From Phoronis australis (Eukaryota > Phoronida > Phoronidae), in NCBI GenBank assembly GCA_002633005.1, contig NMRA01000052.1:795235-859234 (forward strand): a stretch of 64,000 nucleotides of DNA, given 5' to 3'. This document shows, one piece after another, positions 1-11,900 of the stretch. Under the pieces are notes generated by a model. The model had not been told where the DNA came from, ran no database searches, and worked only from the letters and a program-made list of their open reading frames with translations. How positions within the stretch are numbered: position 1 is the stretch's first letter; every line of letters begins with the position of its first letter. A program made the position numbers and the translations under genes.

Positions 1-614
1 AGGCACTCGAGGGTTCAAATTGGAAGCTCGCGCCGTATGACGTCGTATGACGTAGACGATGCGAGCCTCATTTGCATATATTAGTGACATCTGTTGGTTC
101 AAAAAAGAGGATCGTGCCCGAGTACATGCCTGGGAAGAGGCATCTTTTGGAAGGGTAAAACAAGTCATGTTCAAAGCATCCCAGTGCCATTAATATGAAA
201 TCTTTGGGGACAAAAGTGGTGTCATTTTATAGCTAAAGAGTTAAGCTTTCAAACACAATGCTTGGATTCCAGACTACTTTAACATTTACTTTTGAAATCA
301 CCTTTGAAAATACGTTAAAATGCGCTAAAACAGTTGTCGCTTCCTGGTTATCTCTTCCTGATAGTATTCAATGCAAAACTGACCTACTGCTTTTTCGCCA
401 ATGAACGTTTTCGTCGTTTTCGAACAATTAAATTCCAAGTTTATAAAAGATGAAACGATTACCTATAATCATTTATAGAAATGGCTCCTAGATGAGGTCA
501 GATTACTAAAAACCACTGCTTCTAAAGCAAAACATTTCCATGCTTTATTCCTTTTATTCAGTTCATATTTTCAAAAGTAACACAGTAGCTACTATAACCA
601 ATCGTGCTGCTCAC
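1..614. other. Plakin intron or 3' flank, no exon recognised
   Basis: I see no further exon with plakin similarity on the minus strand here. The following plakin exons must lie outside the window. No repeat was recognised. Confidence 0.5.
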
Positions 615-3600
615 CAGTATGAGATTCGTCTGCAGAATTCAGAACTTCTCTTAGGAAGTTCACCTTCTTGATGACGTCATCATACTCTGGATAACCCTTC
701 CAATGCTCGAACGTATCCTCCACGACATCAAGAATTTTCAAAATCTTTTCCTTCTGGGTGTCTGCCAGTCGTCGAAAGGTTTCTAACTGTTAGAACAGAA
801 ATCCAGCATGGCCGTTGAGAATAGATAAGGAAGCAAGTAAACTGAAGTGAAGGAAAGATGAACAATTTGATTTTAATCTACAACTAGGGTAAACAAGAAG
901 AGCCATTTTCAGTGTTATGTTCTTTTATCTACATTACAAAACGTTGTACAAAATCATACAAGAGACAATTTGACTAAAAAGAGTCACCCATCATAAGGTA
1001 AAGGACACATCATGGTCGGTGCTTGATCATTCGTAATGCGTTCACAAAACAATTGCCGTCTTTACGCATACGCACCTCTTTATCGGTCCATTCTCGCAGA
1101 ATGGCGTGCATCAGCGCAAGCGCGTGCTTGCCCATACGTTTGATACTTCCTGTCCAAATAGCAAGGAACTGCAATCGCAACCTACGGGGAAATATTGTGG
1201 AATAAAAAAGTGACGTGAACTGGGGATAAATTACTCTGGAGATAATTTATTCGTAAAGAACACAACATGGTTGGAAAACGTAGAATCACCAAACTTTGCC
1301 CAGAATATGCTCTATTTTCTGAGTATTTTCAGTGAATTTTATGGATTTCAGTCGTGCAGAATATATCCACGTAGCCCAATTTTGAATTAAATGGGCTTGG
1401 CCAACATCAAGTCATTAAATTGGAATCCAAATTGATAGGGCTGTGTGGTTTCCTCGCCTGAACTCGTCGATGGTAGAAGCATGTCCATCGGTGATAGGTA
1501 CGCGCCCAGATGAATACTGAAAGAAGTTTAAGATTAGCGAATTTGGCGAGAGTCCGACCGACCAGCACAAACCTTGAAGTTGCTTCCCGTGCTTTATTAT
1601 CAGGGCCAGGTATGAGACAGATGATGGATGGCACGTTGGCGACCTCGTTCTTGCTGTTCTTGACCGTCCACAGCATGGGTTGGGTGTTGTCTAACAGCGT
1701 CAAATCTTCGTCTTGTCTTATTTGTATCTACAATTCATAATTGGTTAGTCTCGGGACGTCGGTTACTACTACAGAACATTCAACGTAGCTATAGCTATCT
1801 TTGATATTAGTCATATCAGACAATACAGTAAAAAGCGCGGGGAGATCTGAGAATTACACTAGTGGTGCTGGTGGCACTGATACAAACGGAAATCATGACA
1901 ACATGTTCTTAAACCACAATTGGAGCCGTATTCATGTACACGCACCACTCAATTAAGTAAAAAAATAGTTTAATTTATTAACCAAATTATTTATCAATCT
2001 TAACTGTGATTATAAACGTCGTCCCTTGTCTCCAATCGAGAATAGTAGAGAATTGAACAAACTGAGGTCCGAAGAAGAAACCATCATACAATATACCTTG
2101 CTTGACTGGTAGTCACATAACGCCCGTATTGGTCTGGGTTCCTTGCGCCCCTTCGCTCTCTCGTGCACTGGTAGGACGCGTTTGCTGCGTTCAAACAAGC
2201 GATCCGTTTTGTCTTGCCAGACTAAGTACAACGTGAGAAGAGCCTAAAACAGTAACAAACAGTTCAATGTTCATTTTTATCATATCATATTTGTCCAAAC
2301 GATATCGTTACCTATATTTCGTTGTTCGTAAACCGACATTCGGGAGTGTCGCAATTCACTGACGTATGTCTCCCGTAGGAATCTACTCCACGGTAGAGAA
2401 TCTACCGCCCTCGTGGATCACAAGAGCGTTTTTATGAACAGCGTTCTTTTCTCACAAACGCTATTATTTTCTCAAGAACTGTAACAACGTTCTCATGTGT
2501 CGCATTTCTAAGTTTACGAATACAGCAGGTCCAAAATTAGGTGCGCCGATTGGACCTCCACTTGATTGTCTCTATTACTTATTTAACTTGCCTGCAGTTC
2601 TTGCATAGTTTTGCTGACGTCCTGCCTGTCGCCCAAAAGCCCCTTTGTGCTGAAGGAGCGCGCCACCTCGTTCAGCTGCTGTTTCATCCAGTATTCCGAT
2701 TCCGACACTTCGTGAAAGAACTGCAAAAACACCCGCGCACGCGCTGTCCATAAATAGAGTAGAGTGCGAGCCATTTTGCTAGATACTGCATGGGACAGAT
2801 CTTTTGTTCAAACCTCAACAGGATCACAAATGTACAAATACATAAAGCGCAGAGGCTTAATCAAAATACGCGGATCTAATTACAAACTCTTCTGTTCGAT
2901 GGTATTATCAAACTTAAATTACTACAAATAATATTCTTCAAAAAATCCAGCTCACTCACAGCTCGAGTACCAAATGAATAACCTAAAGCCAATTACCTGT
3001 TGATATTCTGCAGCGTTCTCCATGTGAATCTGCACACACCTCACGGCGTCTGCTATCCAAGACCAAGAGTCCCTCAGCGCAAATATACAGTCCTGCAACA
3101 ACGTAATTTTAGAAGTTACGAACAACTTGACCGGAAGAGAAAAATGCAGCCCTTGTTTGGTGCCTGAGATTTGTAGGCTATGGCCCAGAAGAAGATCGTA
3201 ACGAATATACAATGTCGTAACACCCCCTTCTGGAAAAAAAAAACTTGAATGTAAGCTGCTTCACTTAGAAATATATACGAGTCTTCTGTATCGCGATGTC
3301 TTCTAGTTGCGTTTGTAATTCCTAAAAACATCAGAACGTGTACCCGCTGAAGGCGCTTATGCACGTGCCGTAAAAGGTTCTAGCTTATATTTCTAACAAA
3401 GTGCCTCAAAGTGTTCGTTATAAGTTGGTGCAGGCTCGTAGACAAGGAAGCGTACAGTGACTAATGAAGGGTGTTACGTAGATGACTAGCTTACATTAGA
3501 GAATCACGTGATCTAACTGGGCTTAGTGCGTCATCAGGGTGCGATGACGCTTGATGCATCGCCCCACAATTCCAAACAATGCCACTGGAGTCCAGTGGAC

Positions 3601-6600
3601 CCACCTTCCAACATTGTGATGTCGATTTCGTTGGGGTCAGTGATAACAGTCCAAAAATCCTTATAGATTATTACAGAACGACACACAAGGTATATTGGAA
3701 AATTGCTAGAGCCTGTTGATACTTACTTACTGGAAAATTATGAACAAATGTACAAGACATTTTTTTATTTTTGTTTCTTACAACTTTAAAACTGAAGATG
3801 CATCTTCTTAATTCTGTCAACTGACTGTAAATGCGATTAAATCTGGCGTGCGTTCAGTAACGCTAGGGCGGCCTACGCTAGCACCGAGCTAAAATCTAGC
3901 CACGGTCACGTGTTCTCATTTAAAATACACGGCAATAGCTCACGTTATCTCGCGAAGTCTTGCTTTTTAGCGAAGTCCTTGAGTTACTGAAGGTTGGAGG
4001 GAGGTTGGAGACACGACGAGGTGATTAATGGAAAAAATTCCCTGTTCTGCAATTTAATTGATATTTGTTTAGCAGAGGCGTGTCTCTGTTCACCAGAAGT
4101 AATCAGAGACGATCACGTGTATGTCCAAACCATAGCAAACCCTTTCACAGTAGACTCATTATCGCAGACCTGCCAAACGCTTACCTGTGCAGTCCTGGCT
4201 TCCAGTCTTGCTGTTGGATGCGTATTGACCGTGTCGTCATGAGTTTGAACCAAGTTAATACACGTCGTGTCGATATCCAAGCTAAGCGACTAAAAATAAA
4301 TTTGAAAAAACGTCACGAAACAAGGCCACAACACTTCAACCGTCTCACAGATACTGAATTTATATCCTATGAAATACTTTCTTTGACATCTGAGCCATTG
4401 ACTTGTGTGGCGCTGCCTGTAGTGCTCAACACAGGCCTACGTTCTAGGGCCTGTTCACTAAACGGTAAGGATATGTGAGTTAAGTTCGGCGATATTTCTC
4501 AAGCTTATCCAAACGAAATAGCAACCACAATGGGAAGTTTTCGTACCATTTACTTTCGTAATGCAACACTTAATGGAGGCCATTCACCAGTGTCAGTTTG
4601 AAAAGACCTTGTGCTTACTTCCGAGATCTTGCTTTACACTAGCGAGATCTCGCGTGTTAGTGATGTCGCCGCTAACGAGTCCTAGCGAAAGTGGTGAGTT
4701 TCGAGATGGCTGCTCAGTTTTGTCAACACAAAGTTAACGCCCTACTAGCTACCTGTTGAAGTTCTAAACGTTAATGTAAAAAAACGCGATCATCTTTCTC
4801 TTTCAAATGTATATCAATTATTACGTAAAAATTGAAAAAGAAAAACATTACTTTTGACAGCATTTAAACAAAGCTTAAAAGGGGACTGTAGTCAAAATAA
4901 TGTTGCAGTTAATCGGTTCTAACATACAAATAAAACTCACATTTGCCCGACTTGCGTGCCAAACAAAAGCCAATTCGTATTCATGGTCAAAACACTGAAT
5001 TCTGAAAGCGATCGCTGATTGGCTGATGTGTCAGTGACGTGAACGGCGGGGTATCGGCTGCTTTGCACATTCATTGCTTATGTCATATTTGAAGAGTTTA
5101 CATCGTAATTTATCATTGTATCAATCGTCCTTATTTTTTTATTGTTTGCCACAGTGCTGTAAAAGGTTCGCTATGCCTTTTTGTATGGCACCTGGTTGCT
5201 CAAACTCTTCGAAAAAGGCGTCTTCTAAAGGGATGGTCATCGCATACCATCGCCGGGTTACCCAAGCCTTGGCCCAAAGCTCAGTGTATACTAGATATAG
5301 GCCTACAGGTTTAAGCCGATATGGGTAAAAAATGTACAAATAAAATCTGACTCAAATAAATGTCATTAAAACTAAGTCATCCTTGAGTAAACCTAGGAAA
5401 CAGGTTCCTAGAGTAAACTAACTTCTGTATTTACCGGTGTTGGAAATGTTAGCGATCGTTCATCGGCTTGTGCTAGTAAAATTGTGATGTGTTTTCTTGA
5501 GTCGGCTTTTTGCGATTACGTCACCTGACCTTTACCAGTTTCTTTTCCCCCTGATTCTTTTATCATGTGTTCGTCGCTGACGGTACCTAGATTGCGTACA
5601 TGTTATAACAAATTATCGGAGCTTGTTTCATTTTGTTTCAAGTTTTTAGTATTTTTACACCAGCAAACCGAATTTTAGAACAACCTTGGTGCTGCGAAGC
5701 TGTTATGATGTCCCGAAAGACGTCTCAAATTTTTATGAAATGGCGCGTGCGCCGTGTCACGAGCGTGCTGTTCTTGAAACGGACAACACACTTCTTTGTT
5801 AAAAAGGCGGCAAATTATGCTACCAAAGGACGTTTATTTGATTGTTTTCCACTTAAACGGCTGCAACGAACAATGGAAGTGTCGGGTGACTATATCAGAT
5901 TTTGCATGCGCCCCCGCCGGTCCGTTAGCTTTATATGTTGATGTAGCCTAAGTTTTACGACGAGGTGACGAGCATAACTGAGTCAACTATACCCGGGTAG
6001 TCAACGGCTGTCTGAAATTTCGGGGTTAACGGAGCTCAACACACAGTGGTACGATAGTCTTCATACAGGTACAGTCGGTAACTTACCAACCCTTCAAGTT
6101 TACAGAGCTGCCGGAGTATTGGCTGACAACTGGCTGACTGGATGGCTAGAGTCCACATTGCCCTCGGCACAGTCACTGACACCAGTTACACCGGCAAATT
6201 TTCGTCTGACGATGACGATGACTAGGTATCACTTTGTGTTGCCTCGGCTCAAACAGGTATCCCTTGTGACCCGAAATTTCACACTAAAATTTCTTATTCC
6301 GACAATATAAAAAACGCTACTTGATTGCACGCTAACACAGGACAGTGACTTTGCCCCCGCCAAATACGTCACGAGACTAAGCAGCGCTCCAAGCCGGTAA
6401 TTTTTTGAGCTTCGTTAGAGAACATAAGTTTAATTTTTGGTGTTGAATTATTTGTGAAATTAATCAACAATTCATAGAAAACTATCCAGAATTTATTCAG
6501 AATAAAATACAGTTCCCTTTTAAATACACGGTTGAAATTGTTTGAAAATTTCTTAAACGATCGAAAAGTCTGGCTGGAATTGATTGAACCACCTTAAATG

Positions 6601-7503
6601 CAAGCCATTTGGATGTACGTTTATAACTGTTCTTTCTCATTTCTCCTCGCAATACTTACTTCTAAAGACTGCTGGAGTGTGACCACTTTGGCGATGGTTT
6701 CGAAACATTCCCCTTTCTTGGCAGCCAGATCCTTAAAGGGTAAATTTTGTTTTCATCAAAGTAAAAATAAACATCTTTTGTAATTATCATTAATCTAAGA
6801 GACAAAAATTTTGATTTCAAACCTCGTTGCATAGTTTATAATTAAACAAGTTAGTTGTATCATACAGTAAAAATTATTATCAACAACAAAAGCTATCAAC
6901 ACCCGGCTTTCAAGTACAGGTCTACGATGGAACAAACAGTTTGAAAAATTACTACATGTCCTCCCGCAAAGAAAAAAATATTAATATGAACCACCGATAA
7001 GCGAATCTAATACAAGTTTCATGGAAGACCCAACTTGCATCCCCAAGGAACATTTAACTGAAGTCTTTTCATTCATGGAATATTTCAGTATTATTTCTTG
7101 AACACCAATGAATGACTGGCAGTCAGAGAAGAAGGGAGGTACTCCTTAATGCCACCCACCAGCCTTCCCCACATTTTCTGCGTGAAAAACACAAATACTT
7201 CCTCGATTATATTGGTTAGGATTGGTTCGTATTTAGTGCCTAACAGTTCTAGCTCACCAAACTCACCAGTGTCGTCTGATAAGAGTCCCTTAGCTTGATG
7301 ACATCATAGCCGCGATTGGGGTCGGAAACGGCGACTGACTGTTCCAGCCTACGCCTGTAACCTTGGACCGCGCCGTGCAGTGCCTTGTGTGCATCGTATT
7401 GGTTTATGACAGACTGTAGGTTGTTCCCGTATTTGTTACTCTCAAGTTCTGTCTGCTTCTCGTTTACCCATTGTTGACTCTCTGTTAAAGGGTCCATGGC
7501 TGA
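615..7503 (-). CDS. Plakin family cytolinker (plectin/desmoplakin/spectraplakin-like), partial, 8 exons
   Basis: Exons, 5' to 3': 7503-7267, 6731-6660, 3092-2997, 2720-2592, 2243-2097, 1727-1573, 1181-1076, 786-615 (last donor uncertain; 664 is an alternative). The first carries a spectrin repeat (WVNEKQTELESNKYG...). The third and fourth read DSWSWIADAV...ENAAEYQQ|FFHEVSESEYW, the plakin signature around the repeat before the SH3. The fifth and sixth encode the SH3 inserted in the plakin domain: IRALCDYQSS, then DEDLTLLDNTQ, W, and VPSIICLIPGP. The seventh continues ATSRLRLQFLAIW. All listed joins keep frame. Plakins link intermediate filaments, actin or microtubules to junctions. The 3' part lies beyond base 1, and the usual WLNEKEEE-type segment between exons 2 and 3 was not found. 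The exon 4 donor is GC. Which plakin paralogue this is cannot be decided here. Confidence 0.85.
1573..2243 (-). other. Plakin SH3 insert (two exons)
   Basis: Exon 2243-2097 ends in the SH3 RT-loop start (PIRALCDYQSSK) and exon 1727-1573 supplies the rest (RQDEDLTLLDN, W, NEVANVPSIICLIPGP). The ALCDY block and the VPS(I/V)xxLxPxP end are the most diagnostic plakin residues in the window. Confidence 0.85.
3852..3991. mobile_element. Short TIR element, family A copy 1
   Basis: Starts GTTCAGTAACGCTAGG and ends AGTCCTTGAGTTACTGAA, so the ends are inverted repeats (TTCAGTAAC). A copy of equal length lies at 21371-21509, with the shared interior ACACGGCAATA-CTCACG. Non-autonomous DNA transposon (MITE); superfamily not clear. 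Confidence 0.65.
5173..5255 (+). pseudogene. Possible THAP-domain N-terminal fragment
   Basis: An ATG here opens MPFCMAPGCSNSSKKAS, then SKGMVIAYHR. This resembles the start of a THAP zinc finger (MPxxC-x2-4-C, then a short hydrophobic stretch and H). No following exon with the remaining Cys/His or the AVPTIF end was found. It abuts a repeat that has three further copies in the window, so it may be a relic of a THAP-bearing transposase rather than a host gene. The match is short and the call is weak. Confidence 0.3.
5264..5680 (-). repeat. Dispersed repeat family B, copy 1 (opposite orientation)
   Basis: Reverse complement of the family at 38236-38640 and 50155-50590. Shared blocks run in reverse order: GCCTTGG..CAAAGCT, AAATCTGACTCAAAT, CCTAGGAA-CAGGTTCCTAG, AGTAAACTAA, and ACAAATTATCGGAGCTTGTTTCA. 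Diverged but colinear. Confidence 0.65.
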
Positions 7504-8425
7504 CTGAAAATGTACACATTTACGTAAATTATAAAATGCGAACACTTTTATGGTGAGCCCCTGTTTCTTGATGAATTGACCTTTCATAGTGGAAACGTCT
7601 GGTTATAGCTGACGTCACGATGTTAATTTGTACAGATTATACAACAGAAATATGTTTAATGTCGCTTTCCATTGAAAACGTTACTCCCTATTTTGCAGAA
7701 TTTCGATCAGTGGGAAAATTGAACAGCCATTGCAACCCGTCTGAAATTGCTCAACTCTCCTGTAGTGGGAAAAGTGAACTGCAGTCCGTTATGTTTCAGC
7801 GCTAGAGGTCGTGACATGCAACAAAGGTAGGATATTCAATCGAGGGTGGGAATCCACTGCGACCAATATACAAATACGGTTGACACCGTACTCTGACAAA
7901 TGTGATTTTAATTCAGAATGAGCAAATATGAAAGACGTCTTTACTCTATCCGTGTTTTAAAATCAGCTGTTTCTAACGAGCGTTTCTAACAGTGCCGCCC
8001 ACAGTGCCAGCACTAGTTGATCCCGGGTACGAATTAATTATTTGAGATTATGATATGATTTAGATAGGTTATCAAGCCATGAAATAGCCTGAGTACTTCA
8101 GAATAAATAAATCGCAATATTGGCTGCTACTACGGTATTCACGGTTTCAATTTTCCTTGAAGTTACAATTACTTCATCGAGATTCGAGCCCGGTTTCTCT
8201 CACCACTGCACTACCGACACGTCACCGAAATCGAGAGTAATAAGCATTTCATTCCATCTGGAATAATCCTGAACACAACGTAGAACCACACTATATACCA
8301 CCAAAATTTAATCAAGATTCGACTCAAAAATTGACGAATCGCGTGCGGCGCTTCGAATTTTTTCCAACTTTATTCGATATGATTGGTCAATTTCAAATCT
8401 CGAGTAAAGTTTGGTGGTCAAGGTG

Positions 8426-8471
8426 CCAGATGTGCACAGGCCGCTAAGGTGGGCCAATTGCACTGATCACC
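8426..8471 (-). repeat. SINE tail domain, isolated copy
   Basis: 46 bp matching the tail of the SINE at 62361-62596 at about 41 of 46 positions (CCAGATGTGC-CAGGCCGC...GTGGGCC-ATTGCACTGATCACC). No tRNA-like head lies on the expected side, so this is a truncated copy or a shared module. A degenerate tRNA-like B box (GGCTCGAATCTC, minus) lies about 250 bp away at ~8180. Confidence 0.65.
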
Positions 8472-8791
8472 AGATCGTCTTCTGAAGTTAGTTATCCTGG
8501 AAATTGTCTTTGACCAAGAGTTTAAAATCCGCACGTTCTTTTTTTAAATTTTATTACGCTTCTCAGATTTTTATATTTTTTCAGGGAACCACGTACATCT
8601 GCATTCCTATTTCATTGAAAAGAGCTTTTATCCAGAATTTTCGACATAGTGTCATTAAAACAACATCGACAAGATTGGAAGCCTCGTATTGGCAACAAAT
8701 TGAAAACCTAATCACTATCATTATTATGTCAGTAATGACGTGCTTTGTAATTACGAGTGATAAATCAATTTTCCAGACAGAAAAAATACGT

Positions 8792-8976
8792 ACCGTATTA
8801 CCCGGAATAAAGGGAGACGGAGAGAGGGGGGAGAGATGGGGAGGGGGGGAGGGGTGAGCGGGAGAGGAAGAGACAGAGACCGTGGCCTAATATTCTAAGT
8901 CATTTCCGCTTTTAAATGATCTCAAAAACACATTATTTATCCCATGAGGCCATGGTATTATATTCCGGGTAATACG
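8792..8976. mobile_element. TIR element, family C copy 1
   Basis: Perfect 16-bp inverted ends CGTATTACCCGGAATA at 8794 and 8976. A purine-only tract (GGAGA/GGGG, 8813-8880) fills the left half. The right half (CTCAAAAACACATTATTTAT...ATGAGGCCATGG) is homologous to the right half of the element at 54828-55165. Confidence 0.7.
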
Positions 8977-11900
8977 ATATCTGTAACTCAAAATATATCA
9001 CGTCTACAGCGGCGAACCTCATCTGCTCAGAAACAGACGAGGTAGATAATGAAGCGCCTAGTTGACGGTAACATTCACGCGCAGATTATTAGGCCAACCG
9101 AAAAAATGTACAGACTTCCCGTTTTGATCCTAACTACAAGTGTCCACCAGAGACGATGGAGAGGTTAACGTCTTTAGTATCCTCAAATGATTCATGACTA
9201 CGTGAAAAATATGCTGCCTTCATTGGCAAACACTGACGATACACACTCAGTGTAGCACAATGCATGCTCCAGCACTGTTTTTGATTCGTATGGCGGTCGG
9301 AATTGAATAAACAAACTACGTAGCTAACGAATAAATTTTCTTTGCATTAATCTATAAAAATTTGGTGGAACTCCAAATCTCGGCAAGTTTGCCGTGTGCC
9401 CGATGCAAACATTTTTCCTAGCAAAAATTGATTGAAAAATGCACAGGAGAGTTTCCACTAATTTTCACACCATGGGAACGTCACTTCTGTAACATAGATC
9501 TCGACGCTCTTTCAGGTGTCATATTTTCAAAAAGAAAAGCCTCACATAGGAAAAACAACGAACCGCAAGATACAAAAAATAATCAACGTTGATTTCTGTC
9601 GAAAGTTGCCAAAGTGTTTCTGTTTGTTTTCACAGTTATTTGCCCATAGCCTAATCTCAGTTTATTGTCGTTTCAATGTGAGGACATCACAAAATTAACA
9701 TTTCTTCGAGTTCGTAATGTTTAGGGAGACCTTTTCTTAATATTGTTTCACAATAGTACAAACTACCTCGTTGAATCTTTCTAGCGCGAGGCGTGAGAGA
9801 ATAATCTCATTTTCTTTTATAACTCCGAGTATGTTAATATGACTTTTGTTTGTAACCAAGGAGATTCTAACAGAAAGAAACGGACCCATTATTCGCAATG
9901 CCCAAATAGAAATGCGCTGTACAGGAGAACACAGGGCTTCGTAAGCTCTTAGTTCAGGGCAGTTCATCTAAACGCCCACTCAAGTCAGTAGCAAGTCAGG
10001 ATATTCACCTGAAAGAAAGCAATTCGCAATAAAAACATGACCTCTTGTATCGGTGTCATTTTTAATATATTTTATCGCGGCGGCATTCCGCCACGCTATT
10101 CACCGTTCGGACATCAAGTAAATGGAAACCGACGAACTCAGGTCATCGATGAGGCTGTGTATATGAAGTACAATGCGCGATCTATCGCGATATATGATGT
10201 GCACGACGCGTTTAACTGGGTGTGTAGCACGTCAGTTTTGGATAGTGCATATTTTTACGTTTCGCCTCGCCTGTTTAGAATGACGAATTACGGGGAAATC
10301 ACCCTGATTTTTGCCTTGCAGTTCGTGTCCAGGGATGACGTAGCTTCGTTTTTCAAGGTCGTCTTACACTGTTGTCAATGCCCAATTTCAAAACTTCCCG
10401 TAGTGGAGCTCGTGATTTTTTTAGAGTGGTTTTACAAGTCATCTCAAATTTGGGGATGTACGTTGTAGTCAGTCTCAGTAAAGCGCACTCAATATGGCCA
10501 ATTTTTGCTCAATATAAATTGAATAATTCTTATTCAGAGTTACTCAGTTTATATTACTAACGCGCTATACTTGAATAGCTTTTATTATGACAAGCAATTC
10601 ACACAACGTGTCAAGAACGCCACAGGCGTTAACACTTCACAGTCGGATCAGCTAAAGGGTACACTAACACGAACTTGTTGTTTCAGCCAGTAAAACCGCA
10701 ACACACAGCGAAGATGCAAATAGAATTCATGGATTATGTGACCTCGAGCTCTTGGTCTAACTTCTATTTTAAAAGAATCATATGCTATCTCGGTCTGCCT
10801 ATCGACTTCAAAAAATATTTGACAAAGCCTCTGACTAAGATGTAATCAATACAAGTCTCTTACGGTTTTGATTTCCTTTATGCACAGGTGATACTCACTT
10901 GTTGCACCGCTCTGTCTTCACACACAAAACGCTGCGACTTTCACTACTACCGGTATGTTAAATCAGTGAGAAATCGTGTCACCTTGCGTGACATTGGTCT
11001 ACCTTTGTAAATGAGACACCAGGGCGTATAGGGTCACACCGGCCGTATCTTGACTGATAAGTGATTAAAAAGTAAACTTTAGAGCATATCTAAAGGACTC
11101 ATATATGGTGTGATTAGCGATTAAAAAGTCTCGGTTTATGTGAAATTTTTATAATTGACATGAGTGATTGCAGTGCAAAGTAAACAGGTTTCGACCATAG
11201 GGATTACGAAGATCATACATACATGTTTTGATAATGGACTTCTACAATATGTCATATAAGCCAATGGTTCCGAAGACTATAAGCAATTTGTAAAATATGG
11301 AAATATCGTCAGTAAAATTTATTTTACTGTTTTCGGAAACAATGCTATTTTGCAGACGACTTAAATGAGAACCAAAGACCGTGTACAGAAAAAGGTCATA
11401 TACTCTATCCACCGAAACTAATAAAGGGAAGAAATGCATGTCCGCGACAGAATTAAGAAGTTTGAACCGTTAAATTCCACGAAGGTCAACAATGCTGGAA
11501 AGATGCATAAAATAACGAAACAATAGCCGTTTCGACTGATTGACTCTCAAATAATCACGTTTCCTTCGTTCACATGAAAAGCTTTTGTTGTGAGAGGCCC
11601 GGCATTGCCTGAAAACAGTTGTCCACAGCAAATGCACAGTTGTATATCGCTGCTATAGAATTCTATTGATCGTAATATTTTTCATTGTTGAAAGTTAGCT
11701 TGCTGTTCCTGAATTCATTGATAAACATGTAATGCCATGGTCTTAATATATTTCGACTGACATGGAAGAATTTCAAACAATTCGTTTAATAACTTGCTTA
11801 AACCAGTTAGCAGTGTTGCCAACATGTAACAGTGTGTATGCAGATGTCAGCAGATGTTCGCCATTGAATCCATTTGGACTGCTAATCGAGTAACAGTGCT

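Larger units (their letters stand above)
3093..6659. other. Large plakin intron rich in repeats
   Basis: Lies between exons at 6731-6660 and 3092-2997. It holds a TIR element (3852-3991), a THAP-like coding fragment (5173-5255) and a copy of a dispersed repeat (5264-5680). A short plakin exon could be hidden here, because the segment usually found between these exons in other plakins is absent from the assembled reading frame. Confidence 0.5.

Noticed and set aside
4065-4478. 137-codon plus-strand frame as a gene
   Set aside because: Overlaps another open frame, lies in a plakin intron and shows no recognisable features.
10037-10468. 143-codon plus-strand frame as a gene
   Set aside because: No motif, no splice context and no resemblance to a known family; length is within chance for this much sequence.
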